64,000 nt of DNA from Jiangella anatolica (GTDB lineage Bacteria > Actinomycetota > Actinomycetes > Jiangellales > Jiangellaceae): NCBI RefSeq assembly GCF_003236295.1, contig NZ_POTW01000011.1:46070-110069 (forward strand), given 5' to 3'. A model generated the notes under the pieces. The model saw only the letters and a program-made list of their open reading frames with translations, was not told where the DNA came from and searched no databases. The position numbers were made by a program, and so were the translations under genes. Positions 13,007 through 21,764 of the stretch are shown piece by piece. Positions within the stretch are counted from its first letter, which is position 1, and each line of letters starts with the position of its first letter.

Positions 13007-14224
13007 ATGACCTCGCCTGCGCCCGCCGGCGCCCACCCCCGCGTCTCTGCCCGTATCGCCGCCATCGCCGAGTCGGCCACGCTCGCGGTGGATGCGAAGG
13101 CGAAGGCGCTCAAGGCGGCGGGCCGGCCGGTGATCGGCTTCGGCGCCGGCGAGCCCGACTTCCCGACGCCGGACTACATCGTCGAGGCCGCGGTCGAGGC
13201 CTGCCGCGACCCGCGCAACCACCGCTACACCCCGGCCGGCGGCCTGCCGGAGCTGAAGGAGGCCGTCGCGGCCAAGACGCTGCGCGACTCCGGCTATCAG
13301 GTCGAGCCCAGCCAGGTGCTCATCACCAACGGCGGCAAGCAGGCCGTCTACGAGACGTTCGCCGCACTGCTCGACCCGGGCGACGAGGTGATCCTCCCGG
13401 CGCCGTACTGGACCACCTACCCGGAGTCGATCGCACTGGCCGGCGGTGTCCCCGTCGAGGTGCTGGCCGACGAGACCACCGGCTACCGCGTCAGCGTCGA
13501 GCAGCTCGAGGCCGCGCGCACGTCGCGGACGAAGGTGCTGCTGTTCGTGTCGCCGTCGAACCCGACCGGCGCGGTGTACTCGCCCGAGGCGGTCCGCGAG
13601 ATCGGCCGCTGGGCCCACGAGCACGGCCTGTGGGTCGTCACCGACGAGATCTACGAGCACCTCGTCTACGGCGACGCCCGGTTCTCCTCCATCGTCACCG
13701 AGGTGCCGGAGCTGGCCGACACCTGCGTCGTCGTCAACGGTGTGGCCAAGACCTACGCGATGACCGGCTGGCGGGTCGGCTGGATGATCGGCCCGAAGGA
13801 CGTCATCAAGGCCGCCGGCAACCTGCAGTCGCACGCCACGTCCAACGTCGCCAACGTCTCGCAGCGGGCCGCGCTGGCCGCCGTCGCCGGTGACCTGTCC
13901 GCCGTCGCCGACATGCGGGCCGCCTTCGACCGGCGCCGGCAGACCATCGTGTCGATGCTCAACGCGATCGACGGCGTGTACTGCCCGGAGCCGGAGGGCG
14001 CGTTCTACGCGTATCCGTCGGTGAAGGACGTGCTGGGCCGCACCATCGCCGGGCGCACGCCGAAGACCAGCGCGGAGCTCGCCGAGCTGATCCTCGAGGA
14101 GGCCGAGGTCGCGGTGGTGCCGGGCGAGGCGTTCGGCCCCAGCGGCTACCTGCGGCTGTCGTACGCCCTGGGCGACGACGACCTCGCCGAGGGCGTCGGG
14201 CGCATCCAGCGGCTGCTCGGCTGA
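13007..14224 (+). CDS. aspC: Aspartate aminotransferase, class I/II PLP enzyme
   Basis: Transfers the amino group between aspartate and 2-oxoglutarate. It has about 405 aa from ATG 13007; ATG 12998, nine bases upstream, is an equally possible start. Signatures are [39 protein letters not shown] and the PLP lysine in [15 protein letters not shown] (about Lys248), and it ends [13 protein letters not shown]. Adenosine deaminase follows 10 bases later. In other actinobacteria these two genes sit next to secE and murB, as they nearly do here. Confidence 0.93.
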   Translation: MTSPAPAGAHPRVSARIAAIAESATLAVDAKAKALKAAGRPVIGFGAGEPDFPTPDYIVEAAVEACRDPRNHRYTPAGGLPELKEAVAAKTLRDSGYQVEPSQVLITNGGKQAVYETFAALLDPGDEVILPAPYWTTYPESIALAGGVPVEVLADETTGYRVSVEQLEAARTSRTKVLLFVSPSNPTGAVYSPEAVREIGRWAHEHGLWVVTDEIYEHLVYGDARFSSIVTEVPELADTCVVVNGVAKTYAMTGWRVGWMIGPKDVIKAAGNLQSHATSNVANVSQRAALAAVAGDLSAVADMRAAFDRRRQTIVSMLNAIDGVYCPEPEGAFYAYPSVKDVLGRTIAGRTPKTSAELAELILEEAEVAVVPGEAFGPSGYLRLSYALGDDDLAEGVGRIQRLLG

Positions 14225-14234
14225 GCCTGTCGCG

Positions 14235-15260
14235 GTGACCGGACCGGCCCTTCGCGACCTGCGGGCGCTGCCCAAGGCGCACCTGCACCTGCACTTCACC
14301 GGCTCGATGCGGCACTCGACGCTGCTGGAGCTGGCCGACGAGCACGGCGTGCGGCTGCCGGACTCGCTGCGCGAGGACTGGCCGCCGCTGCTGTCGGCGG
14401 CCGACGAGAAGGGCTGGTTCCGGTTCCAGCGGCTCTACGACCTGGCCCGTTCGGTGCTGCGGACCGAGTCCGACGTGCGCCGGCTGGTCACCGAGGCCGC
14501 CGAGGACGAGGCCGCCGAGGGGTCGGGCTGGCTGGAGATCCAGGTCGACCCGTCCGGCTACGGCGGCCGGTTCGGCGGCATCACCGCCTTCACCGACCTG
14601 GTGCTCGACGCCGCCCGGTCGGCGTCATCGTCGACCGGGGTCGGGATCGCCGTGGTGATCGCGGCGAACCGGACCCGGCATCCGCTGGACGCCCGGACGC
14701 TGGCCCGGCTGGCGGTGCAGTACGCCGGCCGCGGCGTCGTCGGTTTCGGCCTCTCCAACGACGAGCGCCGCGGTGTCGTGGCCGAGTTCGCGCCCGCCTT
14801 CGCCATCGCCGGACGGGCCGACCTGCTCTCGGTCCCGCACGGCGGCGAGCTGCGCGGCCCGGACAGCGCACGGGCCTGCCTCAACGACCTCGGCGCCGAC
14901 CGGCTCGGCCACGGGATCCGCTCGGCGGAGGACTCGGCGCTGGTCTCGCGCATCGTCGACGCCCAGATCACCCTCGAGGTCTGCCCCGCGTCGAACGTCA
15001 GCCTCGGCGTCTACCCGACGGCCGCGGACGTGCCGCTGCGCGCCCTGGCCGACGCGGGGGCGCGGATCGCGCTCGGCGCGGACGACCCGCTGCTGTTCGG
15101 GTCGCGGCTGCTCGACCAGTACGAGACGGCCCGGCACGTGCACGGATTCAGCGACGCCGAGCTGGCGCAGCTGGCCCGCGGCTCCGTCGACGGCTCCGCC
15201 GCCCCCTCCGACGTCCGCAAGGAGCTCCTCGAAGGCATCGACGCCTGGCTCTCCTCCTGA
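14235..15260 (+). CDS. add: Adenosine deaminase family protein
   Basis: Purine deaminase of the metal-dependent TIM-barrel superfamily, 341 aa. The metal site is LPKAHLHLHFTGSM (His18, His20), followed by SVPHGGEL (catalytic His/Glu region), RLGHGIR, EVCPASNVSLGV and ALGADDPLLF. The first metal motif has HFTGS instead of HLDG, a variant I associate with the actinobacterial subfamily; whether adenosine itself is the substrate is not certain. GTG 14235 starts 10 bases after aspC, so the two are one operon. Confidence 0.88.
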   Translation: MTGPALRDLRALPKAHLHLHFTGSMRHSTLLELADEHGVRLPDSLREDWPPLLSAADEKGWFRFQRLYDLARSVLRTESDVRRLVTEAAEDEAAEGSGWLEIQVDPSGYGGRFGGITAFTDLVLDAARSASSSTGVGIAVVIAANRTRHPLDARTLARLAVQYAGRGVVGFGLSNDERRGVVAEFAPAFAIAGRADLLSVPHGGELRGPDSARACLNDLGADRLGHGIRSAEDSALVSRIVDAQITLEVCPASNVSLGVYPTAADVPLRALADAGARIALGADDPLLFGSRLLDQYETARHVHGFSDAELAQLARGSVDGSAAPSDVRKELLEGIDAWLSS

Positions 15261-15380
15261 CGCGCTGCTCGCCGGCTCGAGTTGATCACGTTGAGCATGC
15301 ATGATCACGCTCCACCAGGCAGGCATGCCTAGCGACGTGTGAACACGCCTATGTGTATGGCACGCCGCCCTCGAAGCCAG

Positions 15381-15526
15381 ATGAGTGAGTCCGACTGATC
15401 GTGCGTGCTGTCACCGGTGGGGGCGCGGCCGAGCCGATGCACGCGGATCCGGCGAATGCCACCCGATCAGGACCCCGCATCCGCGCGTTTGACGGGCATC
15501 CGCCGGCGCTCGTCCTCGCCCAGGCC
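15381..15526. repeat. Dispersed intergenic repeat, copy A
   Basis: This 146-bp stretch is roughly 85% identical to 57557-57698. Shared exact blocks include ATGAGTGAGTCCGA, TGATCGTGCGTGCTGTC, GGATCCGGCGAATGCCACC and GTTTGACGGGCATCCGCCG. It occupies half of the 283-base gap between the adenosine deaminase gene and the convergent PIG-L gene. The other half (15261-15380) shows only short palindromes such as AGGCATGCCT. Confidence 0.85.
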
Positions 15527-15543
15527 GGCCGGGGACGAGTGCG

Positions 15544-16347
15544 TCAGGCGGGCGCCCCGACGGTGGCGGGCGCGGCGGCCAGCTCGTCGAGGATGCCGGG
15601 GGCGCCGGTGCGCAGGTACCACTCGTAGCCGTACGCCTCGTCGAAGCCGGCGTGGCCGAGCGAGTCGGCGCTGACCTGGCTGGCGTGGACGGCGATGGCG
15701 GCCCGCTTGACCGCAAGCTCCGTCGTCGTCGCGGCGAGGCGGAGGGCGACGTCGCCGGAGGGGACGCCGAAGGGGAGACCGGTCGCCTCGGCGGCGGCGT
15801 GGATGAGGTGCGAGCGCGTCGCCCGGTCGTGCAGGTGGTCGCGGTCGACGGTGGACTCGTAGGCGGCGATGCCGGTGCGACGGGCGGCCGCGGCGCCGAT
15901 GCGGTGCGCCGCCAGGTGGTCGGGGTGCCCGTAGATGCCGCGCCCGTCGTCGTGGACGATGGCCTCGGCGGACTCCTCCTCGATGAGAGCGGCGACGCGG
16001 CGGGCGACGCGCTCGGGGTCGGCCGCTGCGAGGGCGTCGGGATGGACGTTGTCGGCGGCGCCGGGCAGTCCGGAGTCGCGCGCGCCCAGCAGCACCAGCC
16101 GCTCGACGCCGAGGAGGGCGGCCGCGCGCTCCAGCTCGGCGACCCGGCGGTGCGCCATCGTCTCGCCGGACGACAGCGGCACGTGCGCCTCGCCCAGCTC
16201 ACCGAGGGTGGCCGTGACCAGCACGACCCGCGCGCCGGCGTCGGCCAGCCGGCGCATCGTCACACCGGTGAAGATCGCCTCGTCGTCGGGGTGGGCGTGG
16301 AGGACGAGGACGGTGCGTCCGCGAAGGGACGTGAGGTTCGAGAACAT
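15544..16347 (-). CDS. PIG-L family deacetylase
   Basis: Zinc-dependent N-deacetylase of the GlcNAc-PI de-N-acetylase/MshB/Mca fold, 267 aa from ATG 16347. The metal motif is LHAHPDDE (19-23), with the third ligand in GHPDHL (about 141-144). The length is near the MshB range, but I see no residue pattern that decides between mycothiol synthesis, mycothiol-conjugate amidase and another sugar substrate. It is monocistronic and faces the repeat on its 3' side. Confidence 0.85.
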   Translation of the reverse strand: MFSNLTSLRGRTVLVLHAHPDDEAIFTGVTMRRLADAGARVVLVTATLGELGEAHVPLSSGETMAHRRVAELERAAALLGVERLVLLGARDSGLPGAADNVHPDALAAADPERVARRVAALIEEESAEAIVHDDGRGIYGHPDHLAAHRIGAAAARRTGIAAYESTVDRDHLHDRATRSHLIHAAAEATGLPFGVPSGDVALRLAATTTELAVKRAAIAVHASQVSADSLGHAGFDEAYGYEWYLRTGAPGILDELAAAPATVGAPA

Positions 16348-16524
16348 TCCTGCCTGCTGTGGTGACGGAGCCAACGGCCCCGGAGGGTGAACGGGTCGCG
16401 GATGAGGTTCAGCGACAGCGACAACAGCAGGGCATGCCGAGGACCGCCGCGAGGGCGGTACGGGTCGGCAGGACGTTCACGAGCGCAGAGTCTGCCACAT
16501 CGGCGCAGGCTCGCGCACCCCTTT

Positions 16525-16956
16525 TCAGGCCTCGACGAGCTCGTCGGCGCGGCGGTCGTAGGCGTCGCGGGCGGCGGCGATCTCCTGGCGGTGCTCCTCG
16601 GTCCAGTTGACCAGCGCCTCGATGGTGTCGTGCAGGGTGGCGCCGAGCGGCGTCAGCTCGTAGTCGACCCGCGGCGGCACGACGGGGTGCACGGTGCGGC
16701 GGACCAGGCCGTCGCGCTCGAGCTGGCGCAAGGTGACTGTCAGCATCCGCTGGCTGATGCCGTCGATCTCGCGCCGCAGCTCGGTGAAGCGCAGCGTTCG
16801 CAGGTCGAGCAGCGCGATGACCAGCAGCGACCACTTGTCCGCGATGCGGTCGAGGATCTGCCGGACCTCGCAGTCCTCGCGCGGGTCCCAGATCTGGCAG
16901 TACGCGGGGTCGGTTACCGGCGTGTACCCGGGTGACTTCGAAGTGCCTTCTTCCAT
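16525..16956 (-). CDS. HxlR-family transcriptional regulator
   Basis: A 143-aa winged-helix regulator. A Cys before the domain lies in EDCEVRQILDRIADKWSLLV, and the family core FTELRREIDGISQRMLTVTL is complete. HxlR proteins often sense electrophiles or oxidants through such a Cys, though that is inferred here. It is divergent from an MFS exporter gene across a 79-base region containing a clear inverted repeat, so it probably represses that exporter and itself. Confidence 0.93.
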   Translation of the reverse strand: MEEGTSKSPGYTPVTDPAYCQIWDPREDCEVRQILDRIADKWSLLVIALLDLRTLRFTELRREIDGISQRMLTVTLRQLERDGLVRRTVHPVVPPRVDYELTPLGATLHDTIEALVNWTEEHRQEIAAARDAYDRRADELVEA

Positions 16957-16984
16957 GCTCAGCCATGGTGCCGGAAGATGCGAT

Positions 16985-17003
16985 CAGTGACAAGAAGTAA
17001 CTG
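16985..17003. promoter_or_regulatory. Probable HxlR operator
   Basis: CAGTGAC (16985-16991) and GTAACTG (16997-17003) form an inverted repeat with 6 of 7 bases matching around AAGAA. It lies midway between the divergent regulator and exporter genes, with spacing typical of HxlR dimers. Confidence 0.65.
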
Positions 17004-17035
17004 ACCCTCGATCCGATAACCAATGAAGGAGTCCC

Positions 17036-18448
17036 GTGGCAACGTCGGACCGGCTAACCGCTCGCGGCTGGGCCATCCTGATCGTGCTGAGCAGCGCGAT
17101 CTTCCTGGAGGGCATCGACATCGCGATGATGGGCGTGGCGCTGCCCTCGATCCGCGCCGACCTCGGCCTGTCCACGTCGTCCCTGCAGTGGGTGGTCAGC
17201 GCCTACGTGCTCGGCTACGGCGGGTTCGTGCTGCTCGGCGGCCGCGCGTCGGACCTGCTCGGCCGGCGCCGGATGTTCCTGCTCTGGCTCACCGTCTTCC
17301 TGCTCTTCTCCGGCCTCGGCGGCCTGGCGACCGACGGCTGGATGCTCGTCGTCGCGCGGTTCGTCACCGGCGTCGCGGCCGCGTTCATGACGCCGGCCGG
17401 CCTGTCCATCATCACGACGACGTTCGCCGAGGGACCGCAGCGCAACCGGGCGCTGCTGGTCTACGCCGGCATCGCGGCCGGCGGCTTCTCGCTCGGCATG
17501 GTCACCGGCGGGCTGCTGACGTCGATCGACTGGCGCTGGGTGTTCTTCGCGCCGGTGATCATGGCGGCGCTCATCCTGGCCGCCGCGGTGCGGCTGGTCC
17601 CGCGTGACACGCCGGCCACGTCGGCGGCAGGCGGCTACGACCTCCAGGGCACGCTCAGCCTGACCGGGGCGATGCTGCTGCTCGTCTACTCGGTCGTGAT
17701 GCTGCCGGACGTGTCCGCCGGCCAGACGGCGGCGACGGCAGCCGCGGGCGTCGCGCTGCTGGTGCTGTTCGTGACGATCGAGCGCCGGTCCCGCACGCCG
17801 CTGCTGCGCCTGGGCCTGCTCCGGTCCGCGCCGCTGCTGCGGGCCAACCTGGGCGCGCTGCTGCTGCTCGCCGGCTTCTTCGGCTTCCAGTTCATCGCCG
17901 TCCTCTATCTGCAGGAGTTCCGCGGCTGGTCGGAGCTGCAGACCGGGCTGGCGCTGATGATCCTCGGGCTGGACGCGATCCTGGCGCCGACGCTGACGCC
18001 GGTGCTCGTGCGCCGGTTCGGCAACGGCCGGGTGATCGTCGCCGGCCTGGCGCTGTCCGCCGTCGCGTACGCGCTGTTCCTGCGGGTCGGCGCGGACTGG
18101 ACCTACGCCGCCATGCTGCCGACGTTCCTGTTGCTGTCGACGGCGTTCGCGCTTGCCTACGGGCCGCTGACGATCGCCGCCACCGACGGCGTCGCCGAGC
18201 ACGAGCAGGGCGTGGCCGGCGGCGTCCTGACGACGTCGTTCCAGTTCGGCGCCGCGCTCGGGCTGGCGGTCGTGACGGCGGTCGTGGTCGGGCGCAGCGG
18301 GACGGACGGTGCCGGGCTGGACGCGTTCCGGACGGCGCTGCTGGTCCCGCTGGCCGCCGCGGCGCTCGGCATCCTCGTGACGGCGTCCGGCCTGCGGCGG
18401 CGCGGCACCACGTCAGCACCGGCCGAGGCCGTGCTCGAGCGCACCTAG
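17036..18448 (+). CDS. MFS drug exporter, DHA2 (14-helix) type
   Basis: Proton-driven multidrug efflux protein of the EmrB/QacA type, 470 aa with about 14 hydrophobic helices. The loop motif is GGRASDLLGRRRMF. The DHA2-type N-terminus (IFLEGIDIAMMGVALPSI) carries an acidic residue in helix 1. GTG 17036 is preceded by GAAGGAG. It is divergent from the HxlR gene, which probably controls it. Confidence 0.92.
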   Translation: MATSDRLTARGWAILIVLSSAIFLEGIDIAMMGVALPSIRADLGLSTSSLQWVVSAYVLGYGGFVLLGGRASDLLGRRRMFLLWLTVFLLFSGLGGLATDGWMLVVARFVTGVAAAFMTPAGLSIITTTFAEGPQRNRALLVYAGIAAGGFSLGMVTGGLLTSIDWRWVFFAPVIMAALILAAAVRLVPRDTPATSAAGGYDLQGTLSLTGAMLLLVYSVVMLPDVSAGQTAATAAAGVALLVLFVTIERRSRTPLLRLGLLRSAPLLRANLGALLLLAGFFGFQFIAVLYLQEFRGWSELQTGLALMILGLDAILAPTLTPVLVRRFGNGRVIVAGLALSAVAYALFLRVGADWTYAAMLPTFLLLSTAFALAYGPLTIAATDGVAEHEQGVAGGVLTTSFQFGAALGLAVVTAVVVGRSGTDGAGLDAFRTALLVPLAAAALGILVTASGLRRRGTTSAPAEAVLERT

Positions 18449-18457
18449 GATGAGCGG

Positions 18458-18970
18458 ATGACCAGGGACGCCGTGATCACCGAGCGGCTCGTCGTGCGCC
18501 CGCCGCAGGACGCCGACCGGAGCCGGTTCGTCGAGCTGTTCGGCGACGCGGACTTCATGGCGTTCGCCACGGACGTCCTCACCGAGGAGCAGGCGCACGC
18601 CCGCTTCGACCACATGGCCGAGGTCTGCCGGGCGATCCCGTTCGGCAAGCAGCCGGTGGTCGAGCTGGCCTCCGGGCGCATCGTCGGCTACACCGGCGTC
18701 GACCACATCGAGGTCGACGGCCGGGCCTGGCTGGAGTGGGGCTACCGGCTGGCGTCCGACGCCCGGGGCCGGGGGTACGCGACCGAGGCGAGCCTGGCGC
18801 TGCTGGCCAAGGCCCGTGAGACCTATGCGGGCGAGCTGCTCGCGATCATCGACCCGGCGAACGTCGCCTCGCGCCATGTCATCGGCAAGCTCGGCTTCAC
18901 GTTCTGGAAGCAGACGCCGATCGACGGCGACCCCTGCGACCTGTTCACCCTGACGCTGGGCGACGGCTAG
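18458..18970 (+). CDS. GNAT acetyltransferase, RimJ/RimL type
   Basis: A 170-aa acetyl-CoA-dependent N-acetyltransferase. It opens TERLVVRPPQDADRSRFVEL, carries the acetyl-CoA loop RGRGYATEASLALL (about 105-118), and ends with the NVASRHVIGKLGF motif of the RimJ/RimL branch. Substrate is unknown. It starts 9 bases after the MFS gene and may be co-transcribed. Its TAG stop overlaps the stop of murB on the other strand (CTAG at 18967-18970). Confidence 0.88.
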   Translation: MTRDAVITERLVVRPPQDADRSRFVELFGDADFMAFATDVLTEEQAHARFDHMAEVCRAIPFGKQPVVELASGRIVGYTGVDHIEVDGRAWLEWGYRLASDARGRGYATEASLALLAKARETYAGELLAIIDPANVASRHVIGKLGFTFWKQTPIDGDPCDLFTLTLGDG

Positions 18971-20037
18971 AGCGCGCAGCCGACCAGCCTGGGCTCCGGC
19001 GTCAGCTCGACGCCGAAGGCCGAGCGCACGCCGTCGCGCACCTCGCGGGCGAGGCTCAGCAGCTCGGCGGTGCTGGCGTCGCCGCGGTTGGTCAGGGCCA
19101 GCGTGTGCTTGGTGGACAGCGAGACCGCGGACCGGCCGCCGCTGTAGCCGCGGCGGAAGCCGGCGTGCTCGATCAACCAGGCGGCACTGGACTTGACCAG
19201 CCCGTCGCCGGCCGGAAAGCGCGGCGCGCCGTCGGGCAGTGCGGCCGCCTGCGCCTCGGTGAGCACGGGATTGGTGAAGAACGACCCGGCGCTCCACGTG
19301 TCGTGGTCGGCGGCGTCGAGCACCATGCCCTTGCCGGTGCGCAGCGCGAGCACGGCGGCGCGGACGTCGCCCAGCGGCGCCCGCTCCCCCACGGCGACAC
19401 CGAGCCGGCGGGCCAGCTCGGCGTACCGGACCGGCAGGCCGAGGCTGCCCTCGCGCAGCTGGTAGCTGACGGTGAGGATGACGTAGCGCTCGGATCCCTT
19501 GAACCGGCTGTCGCGGTAGGCGAAGCGGCAGTCGGCGTTGGCGAAGGTGCGGACGCGGCGGTCCTGGCGGTCGTAGGTGCGCACCGTCCAGACCGTCTGC
19601 GCAACCTCCTGGCCGTATGCGCCGACGTTCTGCATCGGGGTGGCGCCGACCAGGCCCGGGATGCCCGACAGCGCCTCGATGCCGGGCCACTCGTTCGCGA
19701 CGGTGTACGCGACGAGGTCGTCCCACGGCTCGCCGGCGGCCGCCGTCAGCAGGACGCCGCCGCAGGCCGCGAGCGCGTCGCTGTCGCAGGAGGCGCTCGC
19801 GTCGACGTCGATGCCGCGGGTGGCGACCAGCACCACCGTCCCGGCGAAGCCGGCGTCGTCGACCACGAGGTTGGACCCGCCGCCGACGACCAGGACCGGC
19901 TCGCCGCGCTCGTCGCAGTCGCGGACGGCGCCGATCAGCTCGTCCTCGGACGTGACCTCGACGACGCGCGTGGCCGGTCCGCCCAGCCGCAGCGTCGTCA
20001 GCTCGGCCAGCGGGACGGTCCCGACCCGCGTGCTCAC
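18967..20037 (-). CDS. murB: UDP-N-acetylenolpyruvoylglucosamine reductase
   Basis: FAD/NADPH enzyme making UDP-MurNAc in peptidoglycan synthesis, 356 aa. FAD-binding motifs are VGGGSNLVVDDAG and GIPGLVGATPMQNVGAYGQE, the catalytic Ser is in SAGSFFTNPVL, and the C-terminal acid is in ELTPEPRLVG. GTG 20037 overlaps the hadB stop as GTGA, which signals translational coupling and decides the start over the longer frame to 20070. Confidence 0.96.
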   Translation of the reverse strand: MSTRVGTVPLAELTTLRLGGPATRVVEVTSEDELIGAVRDCDERGEPVLVVGGGSNLVVDDAGFAGTVVLVATRGIDVDASASCDSDALAACGGVLLTAAAGEPWDDLVAYTVANEWPGIEALSGIPGLVGATPMQNVGAYGQEVAQTVWTVRTYDRQDRRVRTFANADCRFAYRDSRFKGSERYVILTVSYQLREGSLGLPVRYAELARRLGVAVGERAPLGDVRAAVLALRTGKGMVLDAADHDTWSAGSFFTNPVLTEAQAAALPDGAPRFPAGDGLVKSSAAWLIEHAGFRRGYSGGRSAVSLSTKHTLALTNRGDASTAELLSLAREVRDGVRSAFGVELTPEPRLVGCAL

Positions 20038-20480
20038 GGTTCCGACGGACGCTCGGCCGGCAGCCGGCACAGCGCCCGGGCCTGCGTGAGGACCTTCTGC
20101 TCGTCGACCTTGACGGTGAGCTCGAGGGCGACCAAGCCGTCGTCGCGGACCTCGGTGACGGCGGCGGCCACCCGGACGGCCACGCCGATGTCGTCGTCGG
20201 GGACGACCACCGGGCGGGCGAAGCGGACCCCGTACTCGACGACGGCGGCCGGGTCGCCGAGCCAGTCGGTGAGCAAGCGCCCGGCCAGGCCCATGGTCAG
20301 CATGCCGTGCGCGATGACGTTGGGCAGGCCGACGGACGTGGCGACCCGCTCGTTCCAGTGGATCGGGTTGAAGTCGCCGGAGGCCCCGGCGTACCGGACC
20401 AGGTTCTCGCGGGTGATCCAGTACGTGTGGTCGGCGACGACGTCGCCGACGGCCAGCTGCTCGGTCACCCGCTCAGTCAC
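20034..20480 (-). CDS. hadB: MaoC-type (3R)-hydroxyacyl dehydratase, HadB-like
   Basis: Catalytic half of a two-protein hydroxyacyl-ACP/CoA dehydratase with a hot-dog fold, 148 aa. The hydratase signature is SGDFNPIHWNERVATSVGLP followed by NVIAHGMLTMG, with catalytic Asp and His. It overlaps hadA by 8 bases and murB by 4. The rpmG-hadA-hadB order is shared with other actinobacteria; no hadC is present. Confidence 0.9.
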   Translation of the reverse strand: MTERVTEQLAVGDVVADHTYWITRENLVRYAGASGDFNPIHWNERVATSVGLPNVIAHGMLTMGLAGRLLTDWLGDPAAVVEYGVRFARPVVVPDDDIGVAVRVAAAVTEVRDDGLVALELTVKVDEQKVLTQARALCRLPAERPSEP

Positions 20481-20934
20481 TGGCGTCTCCCCCGTCCACG
20501 TCCTCGGGCCGCACCAGGAGGGTGGCCTCGGAGAGACAGACGTCCGCGTCGTTCTCGTCGCGTACCTCGGTGCGGATCTTCAGCAGGTCGTTGCCGGCGA
20601 CGGCACGGACACCGTCGAGCCGGGTGGTCGCCTCGACCCGGCTGCCGACCCGCAGCGAGCGCGAGTACGTGAACCGCTGGTCGACGTGCACGACCCGGGC
20701 GAACTCGATGCCCAGGTCCTTCATCAGCAGGTCGAAGCCGTTCATCACGATGATCATCACGAACGTGGGCGGCGCTACGACGTCGCCGTGCCCGTAGCCG
20801 CGCGCCGCCGCGGTGTCGACGTAGGCCGGGTTCGCGTCGCCGATCGCCTCCGCGAACTCGCGGATCTTCTCCCGGCTCACTTCATAGATCTGGGGAGGGT
20901 AGACCCGTCCGACGACCGAGGGATCAATGGGCAT
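20473..20934 (-). CDS. hadA: MaoC-like dehydratase subunit, HadA-like
   Basis: Non-catalytic partner with a FAS1/MaoC N-terminal hot-dog fold, 153 aa. It begins MPIDPSVVGRVYPPQIYEVSREK (first 20: MPIDPSVVGRVYPPQIYEVS) and has FAEAIGDANPAYVDTAAARG but lacks the full catalytic HGM segment. HadA normally provides substrate binding to HadB. It lies 69 bases after rpmG. Confidence 0.88.
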   Translation of the reverse strand: MPIDPSVVGRVYPPQIYEVSREKIREFAEAIGDANPAYVDTAAARGYGHGDVVAPPTFVMIIVMNGFDLLMKDLGIEFARVVHVDQRFTYSRSLRVGSRVEATTRLDGVRAVAGNDLLKIRTEVRDENDADVCLSEATLLVRPEDVDGGDASD

Positions 20935-21003
20935 GCGCTGAACTTACCGTCACCTGGGCTGAGCACCGACGGGAGGACCCTGGCGACGGGACCCCGAAGG
21001 GTG

Positions 21004-21174
21004 TCAGCGGGTCTCGCGGTGGACGGTGTGCGTGCGGCAGCGCGGGCAGAACTTCTTCAAGTCGAGCCGGTCGGGATCGTTGCGCCGGTTCTTCTTGGTG
21101 ATGTAGTTGCGCTCCTTGCACTCCGTGCAGGCCATGGTGATCTTGGGACGGATGTCAGCGCTCTTGGCGGCCAC
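21004..21174 (-). CDS. rpmG: Ribosomal protein bL33
   Basis: A 56-aa large-subunit protein starting at GTG 21174 ([20 protein letters not shown]). It keeps both Cys pairs (CTEC and CPRC), so it is the zinc-binding C+ form. The motif [20 protein letters not shown] is typical. A zinc-independent paralogue elsewhere in the genome would be expected. Confidence 0.96.
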   Translation of the reverse strand: MAAKSADIRPKITMACTECKERNYITKKNRRNDPDRLDLKKFCPRCRTHTVHRETR

Positions 21175-21279
21175 GGGTGCCTCTTTCGGGGACGTCTGGA
21201 TCGTCGGAACCGTGCAAGGGTACCCGACCTGGTCACGACCCACCCAATCGAGCGAGCGGTGACGGCCGGGCCGGGGTGG

Positions 21280-21353
21280 TAGCGGGGGCGGGACTCGAAC
21301 CCGCGACACAACGATTATGAGCCGTTTGCTCTAACCACCTGAGCTACCCCGCC
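21280..21353 (-). tRNA. tRNA-Met (anticodon CAT)
   Basis: A 74-nt cloverleaf starting GGCGGGGTAGCTCAGGTGG, with anticodon stem-loop ACGGCTCATAATCGT (CAT) and T-arm GCGGGTTCGAGTCCCGC. The CCA end is encoded (TGG at 21277-21279 on the plus strand). The sequence is of the elongator type; a CAT anticodon modified to read Ile is possible but less likely given the arm sequences. Confidence 0.93.
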
Positions 21354-21393
21354 GAGGGGAGTCGGCGCCGCGCAAACGGCGCAGCCTCACCAG

Positions 21394-21466
21394 AGCCCCA
21401 ATACGGAATCGAACCGTAGACCTTCTCCTTACCATGGAGACGCTCTGCCGACTGAGCTATTGGGGC
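21394..21466 (-). tRNA. tRNA-Thr (anticodon GGT)
   Basis: A 73-nt cloverleaf: acceptor GCCCCAA/TTGGGGC, D-arm AGCTCAGTCGGCAGAGC, anticodon arm TCTCCATGGTAAGGAGA with GGT, and T-arm ACGGTTCGATTCCGT. CCA is not encoded. It is the middle of the Tyr-Thr-Met cluster ahead of rpmG. Confidence 0.95.
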
Positions 21467-21582
21467 GTGCGCCAGTTGAGGGTACACAACCTCGGGCCGT
21501 GGTGCGAAATCGGCCGTTCGGCTGCCGAGTTCACGTCCCGGACCGGCGGACCGGGACGCTCGCTCATTGCCCTCGAGAGGCG

Positions 21583-21664
21583 TGGCAGGTGCAGGATTCG
21601 AACCTGCGTAGGCTGTGCCGGCTGATTTACAGTCAGCTCCCTTTGGCCGCTCGGGCAACCTGCC
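21583..21664 (-). tRNA. tRNA-Tyr (anticodon GTA)
   Basis: An 82-nt class II tRNA: acceptor GGCAGGT/ACCTGCC, D-arm TGCCCGAGCGGCCAAAG, anticodon arm CTGACTGTAAATCAG with GTA, a long variable arm, and T-arm GCAGGTTCGAATCCTGC. CCA is not encoded. Confidence 0.95.
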
Positions 21665-21698
21665 GGGTGGTTCCCCGCCATCGGCTGGGACCGGTGAG

Positions 21699-21729
21699 AG
21701 AATACATCAGCGCGGAGGGCGCCGGACAA
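21699..21729 (-). promoter_or_regulatory. Possible promoter of the tRNA-Tyr/Thr/Met-rpmG unit
   Basis: On the minus strand TTGTCC (21729-21724) and TATTCT (21704-21699) are 19 bases apart, 35 bases before tRNA-Tyr. The spacer is slightly long. Confidence 0.4.
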
Positions 21730-21764
21730 TCGGTTCGGGCCCGCGACATCCAGAGGGAGCGATC

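Noticed and set aside
20034..20934. A missing hadC next to hadAB
   Set aside because: HadC is specific to mycolate-making bacteria; its absence fits a non-mycobacterial actinomycete and is not a deletion.
21280..21353. Initiator tRNA for the CAT tRNA
   Set aside because: The anticodon stem lacks the three G-C pairs of initiators and the acceptor begins with a paired G, so the elongator reading is better.
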